A DNA stretch of 64,000 nt, from NCBI RefSeq assembly GCF_001620265.1, contig NZ_CP012661.1, positions 4,291,001 to 4,355,000 on the forward strand, given 5' to 3'. This document shows, one piece after another, positions 18,596-32,216 of this stretch (its first letter is position 1; every line of letters begins with the position of its first letter). The DNA is from Frigidibacter mobilis (GTDB lineage Bacteria > Pseudomonadota > Alphaproteobacteria > Rhodobacterales > Rhodobacteraceae). The notes under the pieces are model-generated. The model did no database searches and was not told the origin of the DNA. It worked only from the letters and a program-made list of their open reading frames with translations. A program made the translations under genes and the position numbers.

Positions 18596-18637
18596 GGTCG
18601 GGTTCCGACAACCAACCTGAACCGAGGGATAGACCCG

Positions 18638-18926
18638 ATGACCAAACCTATGATGGACCTCCGCGCGCTGGTGGAGAAGAGCGGAGATGCCGATCTGCTA
18701 CGTGAGATGATCGGCTTTGCCGCCGAACGTCTGATGGAGCTGGAGGTCGGTGCCAAGACCGGCGCCGACTACGGCGAGAAGACCCCCGAGCGGCTGGCAC
18801 AGCGTAATGGCTATCGCGATCGCGACTGGCAGACGCGGGCCGGCAGTGTCGAGCTGCGCATCCCGCGCCTGCGCACCGGCTCCTACTTCCCGTCCTTTCT
18901 CGAGCCGCGGCGCTCGGTGGAGAAGG
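18638..18926 (+). pseudogene. IS256-family transposase, N-terminal fragment
   Basis: About 96 residues match the start of a mutator-type (IS256) transposase: REMIGFAAERLMELEVGAKTGADYGE and RNGYRDRDWQTRAGSVELRIPRLRTGSYFP-type sequence. IS66 begins at 18927 and removes the catalytic DDE part. The 5' end of the IS256 probably lies a little upstream of 18600, but I could not fix its inverted repeat. Confidence 0.85.
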
Positions 18927-19000
18927 GTAAGCGCCACGCCGTTCCCCTCCTGCCATGCTGAGTTTGACTGTGAGAGTCCTTCTTCTGTGAAGAGGCAGGA

Positions 19001-19453
19001 TTGGACGGCAAAATGGGCGGCTATTTGGACGGCTCGACGGACGGCTACGCGGGTACCATCGAGGTTTTGGAGGGGCGGTCCGGCCGCCGGCTTCGGAGCG
19101 AGGCGGAACGGGCACGGATGGGCGCGGAGAGCCTGGTGCCGGGAGCGAAGGTTGCGGATATCGCCAGGCGGCATGGTGTGACGCGTTGGCAGGTTTACGA
19201 CTGGCGCAACAAGCTTCGGGCCGGGCAACTGGCGCTGGCGGCCGAGACGGCGGAGGAGCCGATGTTCGCGGCGCTTTTGGTCGAGCCGGAGGCACCGCCC
19301 GCACCGCCCCGTCGCAGCCGTCCGGCGCGAAGCGAGATCAGACCCTGCCGGATTGAGCTGGAGGTGGATGGGGTCATCTTGCGGGTGCGATCCGACATTG
19401 ATGAGCTGCAGCTGTCCCGTACGATCCGGGCGATCCGATCGGCCTCGCAATGA
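19001..19453 (+). CDS. tnpA: IS66 accessory protein TnpA
   Basis: A protein of about 146-150 residues with a transposase_8-like helix-turn-helix: PGAKVADIARRHGVTRWQVYDWRNKL-type sequence (about residues 45-75). A variable hinge and a conserved C-terminal beta region follow. It is required with TnpB for IS66 transposition. The start may be TTG 19001 or ATG 19013. It overlaps tnpB by 4 bp (ATGA), as usual in IS66. Confidence 0.88.
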   Translation: MDGKMGGYLDGSTDGYAGTIEVLEGRSGRRLRSEAERARMGAESLVPGAKVADIARRHGVTRWQVYDWRNKLRAGQLALAAETAEEPMFAALLVEPEAPPAPPRRSRPARSEIRPCRIELEVDGVILRVRSDIDELQLSRTIRAIRSASQ

Positions 19454-19803
19454 TCTCGCCGAGCGGTGACCTGCGCGTCTATGTGGCCACGCGTCCTGTC
19501 GACTTCCGCAAGGGCATAGACGGGCTGGCGCTGGCTGTTCAGGAGACACTCGGCTTGGACCCGTTCAGTGGCGCGGCCTTCGTGTTCCGATCCAAACGCG
19601 CGGACCGGATCAAGGTGCTGATCTGGGATCAGACCGGCATCGTCCTGGTTCACAAGCGTCTCGAGGCGGCAAAGTTCGTCTGGCCCCGGGTGCAGGACGG
19701 CGTGATGAAGATGTCGCCTGCCCAGTTTGCCGCCCTGTTCGAAGGGCTCGACTGGCGCCTGGTCCGCCCCGAGCGCGTTCGGCGACCGCAGCTGGCGGGA
19801 TAA
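19450..19803 (+). CDS. tnpB: IS66 accessory protein TnpB
   Basis: A 117-residue IS66 Orf2-like protein. Signature segments are VYVATRPVDFRKGIDGLA, AFVFRSKRADRIKVLIWD and LVHKRLEAAKFVWP. Its exact role is unknown, although it is needed for transposition in characterised IS66 elements. It is intact here; the matching gene at the window start is truncated by IS3. Confidence 0.92.
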   Translation: MISPSGDLRVYVATRPVDFRKGIDGLALAVQETLGLDPFSGAAFVFRSKRADRIKVLIWDQTGIVLVHKRLEAAKFVWPRVQDGVMKMSPAQFAALFEGLDWRLVRPERVRRPQLAG

Positions 19804-19830
19804 GCTGCGGCAGAATGACTCGGCGACGCT

Positions 19831-20372
19831 TTGGCGATGGTGCCACCGGAGGCCATGTGCATGATCTTGGCCATGACCGACATCGCCTTGGCCGAAGAAA
19901 ACGCCCGCCTGAAGGCGCGCCTCGCGGAAACCGAGGCTGCGCTGGAAGATGCGGTCGAGGCGCAGCGGCGGTTGGAAAGTATTGTCGGCGAATTGCGTCG
20001 CGAGAAGTTCGGCCCCCGGTCGGAAAAGCTCGACCCCGAGCAGTTCAACCTGCCGCTCGAAGATGTCGAGGTTGCGCAGGGCATCCTCGAGGCGGCTCAG
20101 GAGAGGGCACGGCGCGCGCTGAAGGGCAACAGCCCTGCCGAACGCAGCCCGAGAAATCGTAACCGTGGCCATCTTCCGAAGCATCTGCCCCGGATCGAGC
20201 GGGTCATCGAGCCCGAAAGCACGCTGTGTCCCTGTGGTTGCGGCGTGATGGCCCGGATCGGCGAAGACGTCTCAGAGCGCCTCGATGCCGTGCCCGCACA
20301 ACTGCGCGTGCTGGTCACGCGGCGCCCCAAATATGCTTGCCGACGCTGCTCCGCCGCGGTAGCTCAGGCCCA
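19831..20372 (+). pseudogene. tnpC: IS66 TnpC, 5' half (interrupted by IS21)
   Basis: The first 180 or so codons of the transposase: the N-terminal coiled coil, a PKHLPRIERVIEPE-like segment and the zinc-binding CPCGCG/CRRC region. IS21 was inserted after position 20372, creating a 6-bp GGCCCA repeat. The gene continues at 23036. Removing the IS21 and one repeat copy, and restoring one missing C near 23219, gives 536 codons in frame. Confidence 0.88.
20367..20372. repeat. IS21 target-site duplication, left copy
   Basis: GGCCCA directly precedes the IS21 terminus and is repeated at 23030-23035 directly after the other terminus. The uninterrupted IS66 tnpC near 1790 has a single copy, which confirms a 6-bp duplication. 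Confidence 0.9.
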
Positions 20373-20417
20373 TGTGCAGCGACACCGCTGGTGAAACAGC
20401 GCGACATTGCAGGTGGT

Positions 20418-22940
<2,523 letters not shown>

Positions 22941-23029
22941 TCTGACGGCCGCAAACCGGCACCGTCAAAAAACGTCACCGTCATCCACCTGCGATGTCGC
23001 TCAGCACTCAACTGCGATGTCGCGCCACA

Positions 23030-23035
23030 GGCCCA
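23030..23035. repeat. IS21 target-site duplication, right copy
   Basis: GGCCCA, the partner of 20367-20372. It directly follows the ...CGCGCCACA terminus of the IS21. Confidence 0.9.
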
Positions 23036-24100
23036 TGCGCCGGAGCACGTCGTTCCCGGTGGACTGCCCACCGAGGCACTGATCGCCCAGGTCATGGTGG
23101 CGAAGTTCGGCGACCATCTGCCGTTTTACCGGCAGGCCGAGATCTACACCCGACAGGGGATCACGCTCGACCGCGCCACCTTGGGAAACTGGGTCGGCCG
23201 CGCCTGCTTCCACCTGCGCCCATCGTCGATCACCTGCGGGAAAGCCTGAAGGGCGCGGATCGGGTCTTCATGGACGAGACGAGGGCCCCGGTTCTCGATC
23301 CCGGGCGACGGAAGACGAAGACCGGTTACTTCTGGGCAATCGTCTCCGACGACCGTGGGCATGGGGGCACCAGCCCGCCCGTCGTGATGTTCCACTACGC
23401 GCCGGGGCGAGGTGCCGTGCATGCGCTCCGCTTCCTTGACGGCTATCGGGGCCAGTTCGTCCAATGCGATGGCTACGAGGCCTATGACAAGTTGACCAAG
23501 GTCGACCGGACCGAAGGGCCGTGGACACTTGTCCATTGCTGGACCCATGCGCGCCGGCGGTTCGTGAAGCGGCTCGAAAAGGACGGCTCGCCGATCGCCG
23601 AAGAAGCCCTGCGCCAGATCGCCGAACTCTATGCCATAGAAAAGACAGTGCGCGGCGCGGCTCCCGACGTCCGTCTCGCGATCAGGCGCCAGCTCTCGGC
23701 GCCCATCGTGGCCGCCTTCCGGCCCTGGCTCGAGGCGCAGCTCTCTCGCATCCCCAAATCTTCGAAGCTCGCCGAAGACATCCGCTATACCCTCGCGCGA
23801 TGGCCGGGCCTCACCCGGTTCCTCGAGGATGGACGCCTCGAGCTGGACACCAATCCTGTCGAAAACCAGATCAGGAAGATCGCGCTGACGCGGAAGAACG
23901 CTCTCTTTGCCGGGCACGAGGTCGGGACGGAAAACTGGGCCATGCTCGCCAGCCTCATCGCCAACTGCAAGATGAGCGACGTCGATCCGGTCCGCTACCT
24001 CGCAGAGACCCTGCGCGCCTTGCTCGACGGGCACCCAAAGAGCCGCATCGACGAACTCATACCCTGGAACTTCGCGCCCGCGTCAAGCCTGGCCGCGTAG
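23036..24100 (+). pseudogene. tnpC: IS66 TnpC, 3' half (interrupted by IS21)
   Basis: Continues the transposase from 20372 with the DDE domain: FMDETRAPVLDPGRRKTKTG, QCDGYEAYDKL and NPVENQIRKIALTRKNALFAG, then the IS66 C-terminal domain. A C run near 23219 is one base shorter than in the copy at 1974, which breaks the frame at LRPIVDHL. Apart from the IS21 and that base, it agrees with the other copy. Confidence 0.87.
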
Positions 24101-24125
24101 GGCCACAGCAAAGCGCTTACTCTCC

Positions 24126-24515
24126 ATGGACCTCTCAACGGAGTTTCTCACGGATGTTGGTGTAGTTGTCGGCCCTCGTGGTCACCGGCGATGGCCGGAT
24201 GCGCTGAAGGCGCGGATCGTGGCTGAAACGCTGGTCGAGGGGGCTACGGTTCGGGATGTAGCGGCGCGGTATGATCTGCGGCCCAATCATCTGTCGGAAT
24301 GGCGGCGACGGGCGCGGGAGGGGAAGCTGGTTTTACCGGCACTGCCAGAGCCGGAACCGGCGTTCGCGCCGATGGTTATCGAAGAGTTAACCGACCGTAC
24401 GGTGGGGCTGGAGAGCGCAACGCTTGAGATTGTCTTCGGTGATGTGGTGATCCGGCTGGATGCGTCGACACCGGCGGCGCGGGTTGCCGATATTGCCCGG
24501 GCTCTCGGTACATGA
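24126..24515 (+). CDS. tnpA: IS66 accessory protein TnpA (type B)
   Basis: A 129-residue protein with a helix-turn-helix (ATVRDVAARYDLRPNHLSEWRRRAREG, about residues 40-65) and a C-terminal IS66 TnpA domain ending in VADIARALGT. The ATG at 24126 is only 5 bp from the adjoining IS66 end, so its native upstream region is gone. It overlaps tnpB by ATGA. Confidence 0.88.
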   Translation: MDLSTEFLTDVGVVVGPRGHRRWPDALKARIVAETLVEGATVRDVAARYDLRPNHLSEWRRRAREGKLVLPALPEPEPAFAPMVIEELTDRTVGLESATLEIVFGDVVIRLDASTPAARVADIARALGT

Positions 24516-24865
24516 TCTTCCCGTCGAACCGGGTGCGGATCGTTGTGGCCACCAGGCCGGTGGACTTCCGCAAAGGCCATGACGGGCTGGCGGCGCTGGT
24601 GAAGAACGAGCTGAGGAAGGACCCGTTCACCGGGACGGTGTTCGTGTTCCGTGCCAAACGAGCCGATCGGCTGAAGATGCTCTATTGGGATGGTACTGGG
24701 CTGGTGATGAGCTACAAGCGGCTGGAGGAAACGACGTTTACCTGGCCCGCGATCCGCGACGGTCTGATGTCATTGAACCACGCCCAGTTCGAGGCGCTGT
24801 TTGCCGGGCTGGATTGGCGCAAAGTCAAGGCTCTGGCGGCGCGCCCGCCTGCTGCGGCAGAGTGA
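24512..24865 (+). CDS. tnpB: IS66 accessory protein TnpB (type B)
   Basis: A 117-residue IS66 Orf2-like protein with VATRPVDFRKGHDGLAAL, VFVFRAKRADRLKMLYWDG and SYKRLEETTFTWPAI. Intact. It differs clearly from the type A TnpB, so the two IS66 elements are separate lineages. Confidence 0.92.
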   Translation: MIFPSNRVRIVVATRPVDFRKGHDGLAALVKNELRKDPFTGTVFVFRAKRADRLKMLYWDGTGLVMSYKRLEETTFTWPAIRDGLMSLNHAQFEALFAGLDWRKVKALAARPPAAAE

Positions 24866-24919
24866 CTCGGGGCGGCGTTTGGGCGGGCAGTTGGTGGCCG
24901 GATTTGATAGATCGCCCCC

Positions 24920-26433
24920 ATGAATGCGGCGGCAAATCTTCCCGATGACATCGAAGCCCTGAAGGCCATCATCCTGGCCCAGCAGGAACAGAATGCACGG
25001 CTGGAAGCCCTGGTCGCGGCCTTCCGGCAGGCCATGTTCGGGCGCAAATCCGAAAAGATCGACCCGGACCAGTTCGAGCTGGCGCTGGAGGACATCGAAA
25101 CCGCGATTGCCCGGGTCGAGGCCGAGGGTGAGGCCAACCCGCTGGTCACGCCGACGCGGACCTCGACACCCCGCAGGGCCAACCGTGGTTCACTGCCCAG
25201 ACACCTGCCGCGCATCGAGGAGGTGATCGAGCCCGAGAGCACGCTGTGCGACTGTGGCTGCGCGCGGCACGCGATCGGCGAGGATGTCAGCGAGCGGCTG
25301 GATATTGTCCCGGCGCAGTTCCGGGTGATCGTCACCCGTCGCCCCAAATACGCCTGCCGCTCCTGCGAGGGCGGCATCGTCCAGGCCCCGGCACCCGCGC
25401 ATCTGATCCCAGGCGGCATGCCGACCGGGGCGACGGTGGCACATGTCATCGTCAGCAAATACGCTGACCATTTGCCGCTCTATCGCCAGGTCCAGATCTA
25501 CAGCCGTCAGGGCATCGATCTCGACCGGTCCACGCTGGCGGCCTGGGTCGGCCGGGCGGCGTTCGAGCTCATGCCCGTCTACGATGCGCTTCTGGCCAAC
25601 CTGAAGCGGTCGGGCAAACTGTTCATGGACGAGACCACGGCGCCGGTGCTGGACCCGGGGCGGCGCAAAACCAAAACCGGCTACTTCTGGGCCTTGGCCC
25701 GCGATGACCGCCCCTGGGGCGGGGACGACCCGCCCGGGGTGGCGTTTACCTATGCGCCGGGCAGATCCGGGCAATATGCCGAGGACATCCTGAAGGACTT
25801 CACGGGCACCCTGCAGGTTGATGGCTATGCGGGATACAACCGGCTGCTGAAACGGCCCGCGCAGGATATCCGGCTGGCCTACTGCTGGGCCCCTGCCCGG
25901 CGCAAGCTGCATGAGGTCGCCCAGACCGGCACCACGCCGATCGCCGACGAGGGCCTCAAACAGATCGCCGCCTTATACCAGGTCGAGAAGGATATCCGCG
26001 GCCAGAGCCCTGAAGCCCGCCGCGCCGCGCGGCAGGAATGGTCAAAACCGACCCTCGACAAATTTGAAACCTGGCTGACCGCCCACCGCGCCCGCGTCTC
26101 TGCCAAATCTCCGCTCGGCGAGGCCCTCAAATACATCGCCAAGTACTGGGACGGGCTGACCAGGTTCCTCGACGATGGCCGCATCGAGATTGACAGCAAT
26201 GCCGTCGAACGCACCATCCGTCCAATCGCCCTGAACCGAAAGAACGCCCTCTTCGCGGGCCACGACGCCGGGCGCAGAACTGGGCGATGCTGGCGTCGCT
26301 GATCGAGACCTGCAAGCTCAACGCCATCGATCCCCACGCCTGGATGACCGATATCCTCACCGCCATCGTCAACGGCCATAAACAGTCCAAGATCGACGAA
26401 CTCATGCCCTGGAACTACGCCAAGCCCGTGTGA
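24920..26433 (+). CDS. tnpC: IS66 transposase TnpC (type B), C-terminal frameshift
   Basis: A transposase with an N-terminal coiled coil, FGRKSEKIDPDQFEL, a zinc region (CDCGCARH, CRSCEGG) and a DDE domain with FMDETTAPVLDPGRRKTKTG, QVDGYAGYNRL and SNAVERTIRPIALNRKNALFAG. The frame breaks near 26272, where one G added to the run gives GAQNWAMLASLIETCKL and a 504-residue protein ending at 26433. It lies two tnpB-spacer segments (54 bp) from tnpB. Confidence 0.88.
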
Positions 26434-26449
26434 CCGGCGCACCGCTTAC

Positions 26450-26561
26450 CGTCTACCAGAAAACCGACCCACATATCGCAATGGCCGCAGAACGAAACGT
26501 TGCGGCGCATCTCGAGAAGCTGTTGTCTGAGTCGCGGGTGGTACAAGATGGCGGGGTCTAG
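26450..26561 (+). pseudogene. MBL-fold hydrolase, C-terminal remnant
   Basis: A short open stretch directly after the IS66 end reads VYQKTDPHIAMAAERN, then VAAHLEKLLSESRVV and a stop at 26559-26561. This resembles the C-terminal winged-helix tail of metallo-beta-lactamase-fold hydrolases. The rest was removed by the IS66 element. It runs towards alkL and the two stops overlap. Confidence 0.55.
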
Positions 26562-27243
26562 AATCGGTAGGCAACACCGATATTCAAGATTGTTGGGTCC
26601 ACCGAAACCTTGCCTCTGACCGGCGCCCCGCCGAGTGTCCCAGAGATATCTGTTTCGAATGGGGTATAACGTATATCAGCATTGGCAAACCAATTGTCGC
26701 TCATTTGATAGCGCATTCCAACTTGGAGAGCAGGCGCCCAGGCGTCTTTCAAGTCGAAGTCCGCGAGTGCATCCCCTTGTTCTTCCAGAAACAAGATTCG
26801 AGCGATACCGGCACCAAAATAAGGGCTAACGGATGAATTAGTCGAAAAGTGGTATTGAAGCGACAATATGGCAGGGCCGTATTTTGTCTCTCCGACGGTC
26901 ATCCCCCCCAAGCTGCCGGTTCCTGTAAGATTGGCGTTTGCAGGAAAACCACCAAAAAAATTCAATGCCAAAGATGAATTCAAGAAGTAAGAAACATCGA
27001 AACTCAGTGTGGTGTCATCGGAGATATCGATACCAGACCCGGGTATTGGCGCACCGCCCGCGCTGATTGAATCCAACGTTTCGTTCGTGAATACTTTCGC
27101 CGCATTCAGGCCAAAAAGCCAGTCGCCTTTGGAGTAACGCGGTTCCGCATTTGCGACGCTGATCGACGAAAAGCAACCCAGCATCGTGATTAACACGAAC
27201 TTCGAGGCAAAAGACCCTTGGATTTTACATTAGATTGTTTCAT
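26558..27243 (-). CDS. alkL: Outer-membrane alkane importer AlkL (OmpW family)
   Basis: An eight-strand OmpW-type beta-barrel, which in alkane degraders lets n-alkanes cross the outer membrane. A signal peptide ends near SISVANA, and the protein ends in the barrel-closing aromatic pattern NIGVAYRF. Upstream, GGGAGGAATAAATG at 27243 gives a good start, but the frame breaks near 27217; one extra T joins MKQSNVKSKG to LFASKFVLITMLGCF and yields 228 residues, close to the Pseudomonas AlkL length. A GTG at 27196 is the only start without that repair. It is the last gene of the alkBGHJKL operon. Confidence 0.85.
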
Positions 27244-27336
27244 TTATTCCTCCCTTTTGGTCGTTTTTCCGCGCATTTTGCTCGGCCTCAAGGAGGCGGA
27301 ACATGCGATCTGCAAATCCGCCTGCCTGTTTTCAGG

Positions 27337-28957
27337 CTACGCCAGAAGCACGTCTCCATATGCTTCCCGCAGCTTGTTCTTCAGCACCTTGCCAGTTGCG
27401 TTTCGTGGAAGTTCATCCACAAAAACGACCGCATCCGGGATCTGCCATTTGGCGACTTTGTCGGAGAAGAAGGAAATCACATCCTTCTCTGACACTCTTG
27501 CTCCTGGCGCCTTGACAGCGACAAGGACCGGCCGTTCGTCCCATTTTACATGCTTCGCCGCAATTGCGGCGGCATCTGCAATACCGGGATGACCGACCGC
27601 GATTCCTTCAAGTTCGACGGTGGAAATCCATTCCCCGCCCGATTTGATGATGTCCTTGGAGCGGTCTCGGATCGTCATGAACCCATCGGGATCAATCGAG
27701 GCCACATCGCCGGTTTCAAACCATCCATCGGATTCCAAAGTCGTGCCCGGTTCCGCACCGAAATAGCTGTCTACGACCCAATGGCCGCGAATGCGAAGAT
27801 TGCCTTGCGCCGCCCCATCCTCGGGAAGTGTACTGCCTTCATCGTCGACGATCTTGAGTTCCACACCGTAGGGCGGGCGGCCCTGGCTTTCGCGCACTTT
27901 CGCCTGTTCTTCCTCGGTCATGCCCGCATGGCGTTCCAGCAAGGCATTCGCAGTCCCGAGAGGCGAGGTTTCTGTCATGCCCCAGGCGTGCACGACTTCG
28001 GTGCCATATTTGTCGCGGAATTCAGCGATCATTGACGGGGGACAAGCCGACCCACCGACCACCGTTCGTGTGAGGGTCTCGGCTTTGGAGCCAAGCTTGT
28101 CGAGTGATGCGAGCAGCCCCTGCCAAATTGTAGGAACACCAAGCGCGACCGTCACGCCTTCGTCGTCGATCAGCCTTGCGAGGCTGTCACCATCAAGCCC
28201 CGGACCGGGCAAGACCAGCTTGGCGCCGACCATCGCGGCGGCATAGGGGATGCCCCAGGCATTGACGTGGAACATCGGAACCACCGGCATCATCACTTCG
28301 CGCGCTGAAATGTTCAGCGTATCGGGAAGGGCCGCGCCCAAGGAATGCAACACCGTAGAGCGGTGTGAATAAAGAACACCCTTGGGGTTGCCTGTGGTGC
28401 CGGAGGTATAGCAAAGGCTGGATGCGTCATTCTCGTCGACATCCACCCAATCGGCGTTTTCGTCCCCGTGGCCAGAAAATCCTCATAGAACACAAGTCCG
28501 GGGATTTTGCCTGCTGTTTTTTCGTCACGCGCGGACATGAGAACGAAGGTGTCGACCGTCGTCAGCTTTTCTCTGATCCCTTCGATGATCGGCAGGAACG
28601 TCTCGTCAAAAAAGATGACCCGGTCTTCCGCGTGGTTAATGATATAGACAAGCTGTTCGGGGAAGAGGCGCGGATTGATCGTGTGGCACACCATTCCACC
28701 GCAGGAAATGCCGAAGTAGCATTCCAGATGCCGCGCGTTGTTCCACGCGATCGTCGCCACGCGATCCCCTTTGAAGAGCCCCAGCTTTGTCAGCGCAGAG
28801 CCGAGCTGACGGGCTCTATCCGAAATCCCTTTCCAGTTCGTCTTTGTCTTTGTGCCATCTGTTTCCACCGACACAATCTCGGTGTTACCATGATAGCGAG
28901 CGCCGTGATCAATGAGTGAGTGTATTGTGAGGGCATCGCCATCATTTGTCCGCGCAT
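27337..28957 (-). CDS. alkK: Medium/long-chain acyl-CoA synthetase AlkK (two run frameshifts)
   Basis: An AMP-forming fatty acyl-CoA synthetase that activates the fatty acids from alkane oxidation. It has the P-loop motif [19 protein letters not shown] and the C-terminal [17 protein letters not shown] and [14 protein letters not shown]. One T added near 28477 joins [16 protein letters not shown], and one C near 28931 joins the start MRGQMMAMP to [15 protein letters not shown]. The result is 540 residues with the N-terminus typical of AlkK. The ATG at 28957 follows GGAAAGG. Confidence 0.88.
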
Positions 28958-29015
28958 TTAGCTTCCTTTCCGGATTTGTGTTTAGGAGCGGCCATTTGGT
29001 CGGTCTGGTAGGCTC

Positions 29016-29038
29016 GCAAGCCGCTAGTCGCGGCTTGC
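29016..29038. repeat. Hairpin in the alkJ-alkK gap
   Basis: A perfect 9-bp stem, GCAAGCCGC / GCGGCTTGC, with a 5-base loop in the 149-bp space between alkJ and alkK. No T-run follows in the direction of transcription, so it is more likely an mRNA processing or stability element than a terminator. Confidence 0.65.
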
Positions 29039-29106
29039 AGTTTCTTACAACAAACCCATCGCATCCTTGGCAACTGGCTGGTTTTTCATGATTTTCGTAA
29101 GATTTC

Positions 29107-30732
29107 TTAGGCAACATACCGGCTCCTGTCAAAAATACGCACCTGCCCCAGAATGATATCGGCCGCATTCTCAGCGATGACCATGGTCGGGGCGTTGGTG
29201 TTTCCAGCGACAAGGCTTGGCATGATGGATGCGTCCACCACTCGCAGCCCAGATACACCGCGAACCTTAAGCTCGGGTCGACCACAGAATCCTTGTCCGC
29301 ACCCATTCGGCATGTACCAACCGGATGATAGATTGTTTCTGCGCTTTCCCGAATGAATGCCGCGATCTCATCGTCGGTCTGTACAGATTTACCGGGGTGC
29401 ACTTCGTATTTGCTGTGCGCAGACATTGCCGGCGCTTCGAGTATCCTGCGCCCAGCTTTGAAGGCTGCAATCATCGTTCCCATATCTTCCGGATCGCTAA
29501 GATAATTCGGCTGAATCAGAGGATCGCCCATCGGATCCGGGCTTTTGAGGCCGATATAGCCGCGGCTCTTGGGCAAAAGATCGCAGATGTGAAGCGTATA
29601 GCCATAACCAAAAGCGATCTTGCGGCCATGATCTTTCAGATATGTGGGCAGGAAGTGAAACTGAACATTCGGCCTATCGCGTTCAGGGGACGACTTAATG
29701 AACCCACCGCTTTCCGCAACATTTGACGTGAGAAACCCTTTACGTCTGAAGATGTAGGAAAACAAACCACCAATGCCACGCGGCAGAAAGCTGGGCGCGA
29801 CACCGATCGGGCGCCGTGAGCTAGCAGCATGCATAATCGTTACATCGAGGTGGTCGGCCATGTTCTTGCCAACCTCGGGAAGGTCGTGAACGACGGCTAG
29901 ACCATGCCGTTTAATTTCTTGGGCATCCCCGATACCCGACAGAAGGAGGAGTTGAGGCGAATTCACGGCCCGCCAGACAGGATCACTTCGCCGCCAGCAT
30001 TGAGACGCAGTTGGCGATATTCGCCACTTTGCTGTAAGGTGACACCGGTTGCCGTCTTTTCCTCCATGACAACGCGGGTCACGCGGGCGTCGGTGAAAAT
30101 CTCAAGGTTGGACCGGGCCTCAGCCCCGCGCAGGAAAGCTTGCGCCGAGCTCCAACGCCGACCGTCCTTTTGCGTGACCTGATACATGCCCAGGCCCTCT
30201 TGTTCGGCGCTGTTGAAATCGCCGTTGTGGGGGATCTGCAGTTCGCGCCCAGCCTGTACGAAATCGCGGCTCAGAGGGTTCACGGTTTTCAGATCACTCA
30301 CGGAGAGCTCGCCGCCCTACCGTGGGTTTCGGTTGCACCGAACCGATGGTTGTCTTCGATGCGCTTGAACAGTTCGGTCATGCGGTCCCAGCCCCAGACA
30401 TCCGTGCCTGCCTCGGACGCCCAGTAGTCGTAATCGGCCTTGTGGCCACGAATATATACCATGGCGTTGATGGACGACGACCCGCCCAGCGTCTTGCCGC
30501 GTGGCCAGAACAGTTTGCGGCCATTCAGGTGCTCTTGCGGTTCGGTGTCGAATGCCCAGTTCAGCTTTTTGCTGTTGGCCAGCAAGGCGATCCCCAATGG
30601 CATGTGGATCAGGGGGCTCTTGTCCTTTGGGCCTGCTTCGATAAGCGCGACGCGTTTTGCCGGGTTTGCCGACAGCCGGTTGGCCAGAACGCAACCGGCG
30701 GATCCGGCGCCGACGATGATATAGTCGTACAT
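29107..30732 (-). CDS. alkJ: GMC-family alcohol dehydrogenase AlkJ (three run frameshifts)
   Basis: A membrane-associated FAD alcohol dehydrogenase that oxidises 1-alkanols to aldehydes. The N-terminal FAD motif is [18 protein letters not shown], followed by the GMC signature [19 protein letters not shown] (about residue 80) and a C-terminal [19 protein letters not shown] with the active-site His region. Frames join when one base is added near 30316, 29970 and 29277, giving [22 protein letters not shown] and [14 protein letters not shown]. The total is about 542 residues. The ATG at 30732 has GGGAGAGAAGAA just upstream. Confidence 0.9.
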
Positions 30733-30763
30733 TTCTTCTCTCCCTATTGGTTACGGGCGGCTG

Positions 30764-32206
30764 TTATCCAAGCACCCGGACCACGATGTTGATGAGGCGG
30801 CGTACAAAGCCCGTGTAAGGCGGGAAAAGCATGTGCGTGATCGAATGCTTTTCCTCCAGCACGGACTTTTCATGGGAAAAGGCCTTGAAGCCGTATTCGC
30901 CATGGGCCGCCCGATGCCTGAATTGTTGACGCCGCCAAATGGCAGGTTCGGGTGCAGGAAATGCACCACTGTAAGGTTCACTCCCACCGCACCCGAAGAG
31001 GTGCGCGTGATGATCTGATTGGCGAAACCCTTGCTTTTGTCGAAGATATACAGGGCAAGCGGCTTGGGGTTTGCGTTGATCTTGTCGATAACTTTATCCA
31101 GATCGACATATTCGATGATCGGCAAGATCGGCCCAAACAGTTCTTCCTGAGTGATTTCCATATGGTCCGAAACCTCGGAGATCAGCGTCGGGCAACGAAA
31201 TTCTGGGCCGCGTCTGTCTGACCGCCCTGAAGGATGCTTGCGCCTTTGGCACGGGCATCCTCGATCAGGTTGCGAACCCTGTCAAAGTGACGTTCGTTCA
31301 CAATCCGGCAATAGTCGGGCGTTGCTTTTTGTGCCTCGGGCGTCTTTCCATAGACTCGGCCGATCTCGGCCTGAAGCGCAGCCTTGAACGCAGTCGAAAC
31401 ATCGCGATGTACATACACATGATCCGGTGCGATACAGGTCTGACCGTTGTTTGCGAACTTACCCAGACGATGTTGCGCGCGGCCTTCTTGATATTGGCGT
31501 TGGGCCCGACGATTGTGGGCGACTTACCACCAAGTTCCAGAGTGACCGATGTCAGGTTTTTTGCCGCCGCCTCCATCACGACCTTGCCGATTGCCGGACT
31601 GCCCGTGAAGAAAATGTGGTCAAACGGAAGCGACAGTAGCTCTTGGGAAACCGTGGCGTCGCCTTCGATGACCTTGACCAGATCCGGTGTGAACGCCTCT
31701 TCCACGATGTCGATGATGACACGGGACGCATTTGGCGTCATTTCTGACGGCTTGATGATGGCACTGTTGCCGGCCGCGATTGCCGAAACCAGCGGCCCGA
31801 GCGAAAGATTCACTGGATAGTTCCAGGGCGCGATGATCAGGCACACACCCTTGGCCTCGGGGCGAACCCGTGCCTTGGTGCCAAACACCCCCAAAGTGGC
31901 GCGCGCCCGTTTGGGGCGCATCCACGACTTCAGATGGTGTTTGGTGTGCCGGATTTCCTGAAGCACAGGAAAGATCTCGGTAAGTTTCACTTCTTCGGCG
32001 GGTTTACGAAAATCAGCGGCGCAGGCCGCGATGATTCTCTCCTCGTTCCGTTTGACGGCCTCTGCGAGCCGGTCTAGCTGTACGATGCGTGCCTTGCGGT
32101 CAAAATTGGCCCGCCGGGCAAGTTGTGCCCGAATCTGGGTGTCAAACGCCGCTCGGATGTCATCGGCACTGGCTGTTTTGGCGTGAAATAATGCAACCTG
32201 ATTCAT
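30764..32206 (-). CDS. alkH: Aldehyde dehydrogenase AlkH (three run frameshifts)
   Basis: An NAD(P)-dependent aldehyde dehydrogenase that converts alkanals to fatty acids. It has [20 protein letters not shown] (residues about 120-140), the LELGGKSP motif with the general-base Glu, and [12 protein letters not shown] with the catalytic Cys. Joining frames near 31463, 31191 and 30908 (one base each) gives 481 residues ending [16 protein letters not shown]. The hydrophobic C-terminus resembles membrane-bound fatty aldehyde dehydrogenases. Start ATG 32206, 10 bp after the alkG stop. Confidence 0.9.
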
Positions 32207-32216
32207 GTTCACGCTC

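Larger units (their letters stand above)
24121..26449 (+). mobile_element. Second IS66-family element (type B), left end missing
   Basis: A different IS66 with its own tnpA, tnpB and tnpC. The right terminus GGCGCACCGCTTAC ends at 26449. No matching left inverted repeat exists: the end of IS66 type A directly abuts five bases before the tnpA start. The left end was therefore lost, and the element is probably not mobile by itself. Confidence 0.85.

Noticed and set aside
18356..18600. A short minus-strand frame starting MATDTYTTKRDV at the end of the MaoC gene
   Set aside because: It may be the start of another transposase or part of the IS256 end, but only about a dozen residues look foreign and the rest is antisense to the hydratase, so no separate gene is called.
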